Shown in pieces: positions 63,669-64,000 of a DNA stretch of 64,000 nt (position 1 is the first letter of the stretch; every line of letters begins with the position of its first letter). This DNA comes from Salmonella bongori NCTC 12419 (GTDB taxonomy: Bacteria; Pseudomonadota; Gammaproteobacteria; Enterobacterales; Enterobacteriaceae). The DNA is taken from NCBI RefSeq assembly GCF_000252995.1, contig NC_015761.1, positions 2,170,001 through 2,234,000 on the forward strand, in the 5' to 3' direction. The notes below the pieces were generated by a model. It saw nothing but the letters and a program-made list of their open reading frames with translations, was not told the origin of the DNA and did no database searches. The position numbers were made by a program, and so were the translations under genes.

Positions 63669-64000
63669 GATGATTTATCCTTATAAACGCCCTGCGGACG
63701 GCGGTGGTTTTCCTGCATCGCTTTTTCCACCTCGGGCGGGGTGTAGTTCTCGTCGTGTTTGGCGAGCACCTCCTGCGCCTGTATGTGGTTACCCTTCTCC
63801 AGTGTGCCCTGCACCACCACGCCCTGCCCTTCGCGGAACAGGTCCGGCAGAATGCCTTCATAGCTCACCGTCACCGCCCCTTCGGCGTCATAGATACTGA
63901 AATTCACCTTCAGCGAGTCCGGGTCGCGCCGGACGCTGCCGGGCATCACCATACCGCCGACGCGCAGGCGCTGGCCGGTTTCCGGCATCTGCTGCGTTTC
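63665..64000 (-). CDS. ccmE: Haem chaperone CcmE, C-terminal part (5' end outside window)
   Basis: The frame is open through base 64000, reading ETQQMPETGQRLRVGGMV, so the N-terminal anchor and about 50 residues lie beyond the window. The OB-fold chaperone domain is present, with the haem-binding histidine and tyrosine in 'AKHDENYTPPEV'. It carries haem covalently from CcmABCD to CcmF. E. coli CcmE is 159 residues; about 111 are visible here. Confidence 0.95.
   Translation of the reverse strand, partial: ETQQMPETGQRLRVGGMVMPGSVRRDPDSLKVNFSIYDAEGAVTVSYEGILPDLFREGQGVVVQGTLEKGNHIQAQEVLAKHDENYTPPEVEKAMQENHRRPQGVYKDKSS

Noticed and set aside
1..64000. CRISPR array, complete IS element, integrase gene or rRNA
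   Set aside because: No regularly spaced direct repeats, no transposase or integrase-like protein, and no rRNA sequence were seen.

Overview
The window is a stretch of chromosome from an enteric bacterium, most likely Salmonella (species or subspecies not resolved). Gene order follows the E. coli K-12 region from yohJK to narP/ccm almost exactly: yohJK-cdd-sanA-preTA-mgl-galS-folE ... cirA-lysP-nfo-fru ... lpxT-mepS-yejABEF-rplY-yejM-proL ... narP-ccmHGFE. Protein lengths match the E. coli orthologues as I remember them. Salmonella rather than E. coli is suggested by three things: nfo lies directly next to fruA, an extra serine/phosphate gene cluster sits beside cirA, and a T3SS-effector-like gene follows proL. 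All names come from recognising the sequences; no search was run.

Layout. 1-6300: the 3' end of a LysR regulator, an LrgAB-like pair (yohJK), cytidine deaminase, sanA/yeiS, and pyrimidine reductase preTA under a perfect CRP-site match. 6374-14528: the galactose ABC transporter mglBAC with its repressor galS and clear CRP and gal operators, then yeiB-folE and the S-formylglutathione hydrolase yeiG. 14517-18737: accessory cluster 1, with an XRE regulator and an atypical L-serine dehydratase facing a SerB-like phosphatase and a UhpC/GlpT-family transporter. I infer a route that imports a phosphorylated serine-like compound, dephosphorylates it and deaminates it. 18781-32518: cirA (Fur box), lysP, yeiE/yeiH, nfo, the fructose PTS fruBKA (two Cra sites), setB, yeiW and efpL. 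32589-38491: accessory cluster 2, a torCAD-type N-/S-oxide respiration operon divergent from a MocR-type PLP regulator, in the place where K-12 carries yeiQ.

38611-57182: core genes for zinc metallochaperone ZigA, lipid A phosphorylation (lpxT), murein hydrolase mepS, phosphodiesterase pdeN, the YejABEF peptide importer, Bcr, RsuA, RadD, ribosomal protein L25, nucleoid protein YejK, and YejM/LapC. 57256-59215: accessory region 3, a small remnant island at the 3' end of tRNA-Pro(GGG). It is bounded by a diverged copy of the tRNA 3' end plus downstream sequence and carries an intact-looking NleG-family (U-box E3 ligase) effector gene and a frameshifted exported-protein pseudogene. 59398-64000: narP convergent with the 3' half of the cytochrome c maturation operon (ccmH, G, F and partial E), which is visibly more GC-rich than the rest.

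The best candidates for something under-described are the serine/organophosphate cluster, the tor operon paired with a MocR regulator, the NleG-like island at proL, and a long hairpin that buries the nfo ribosome binding site.
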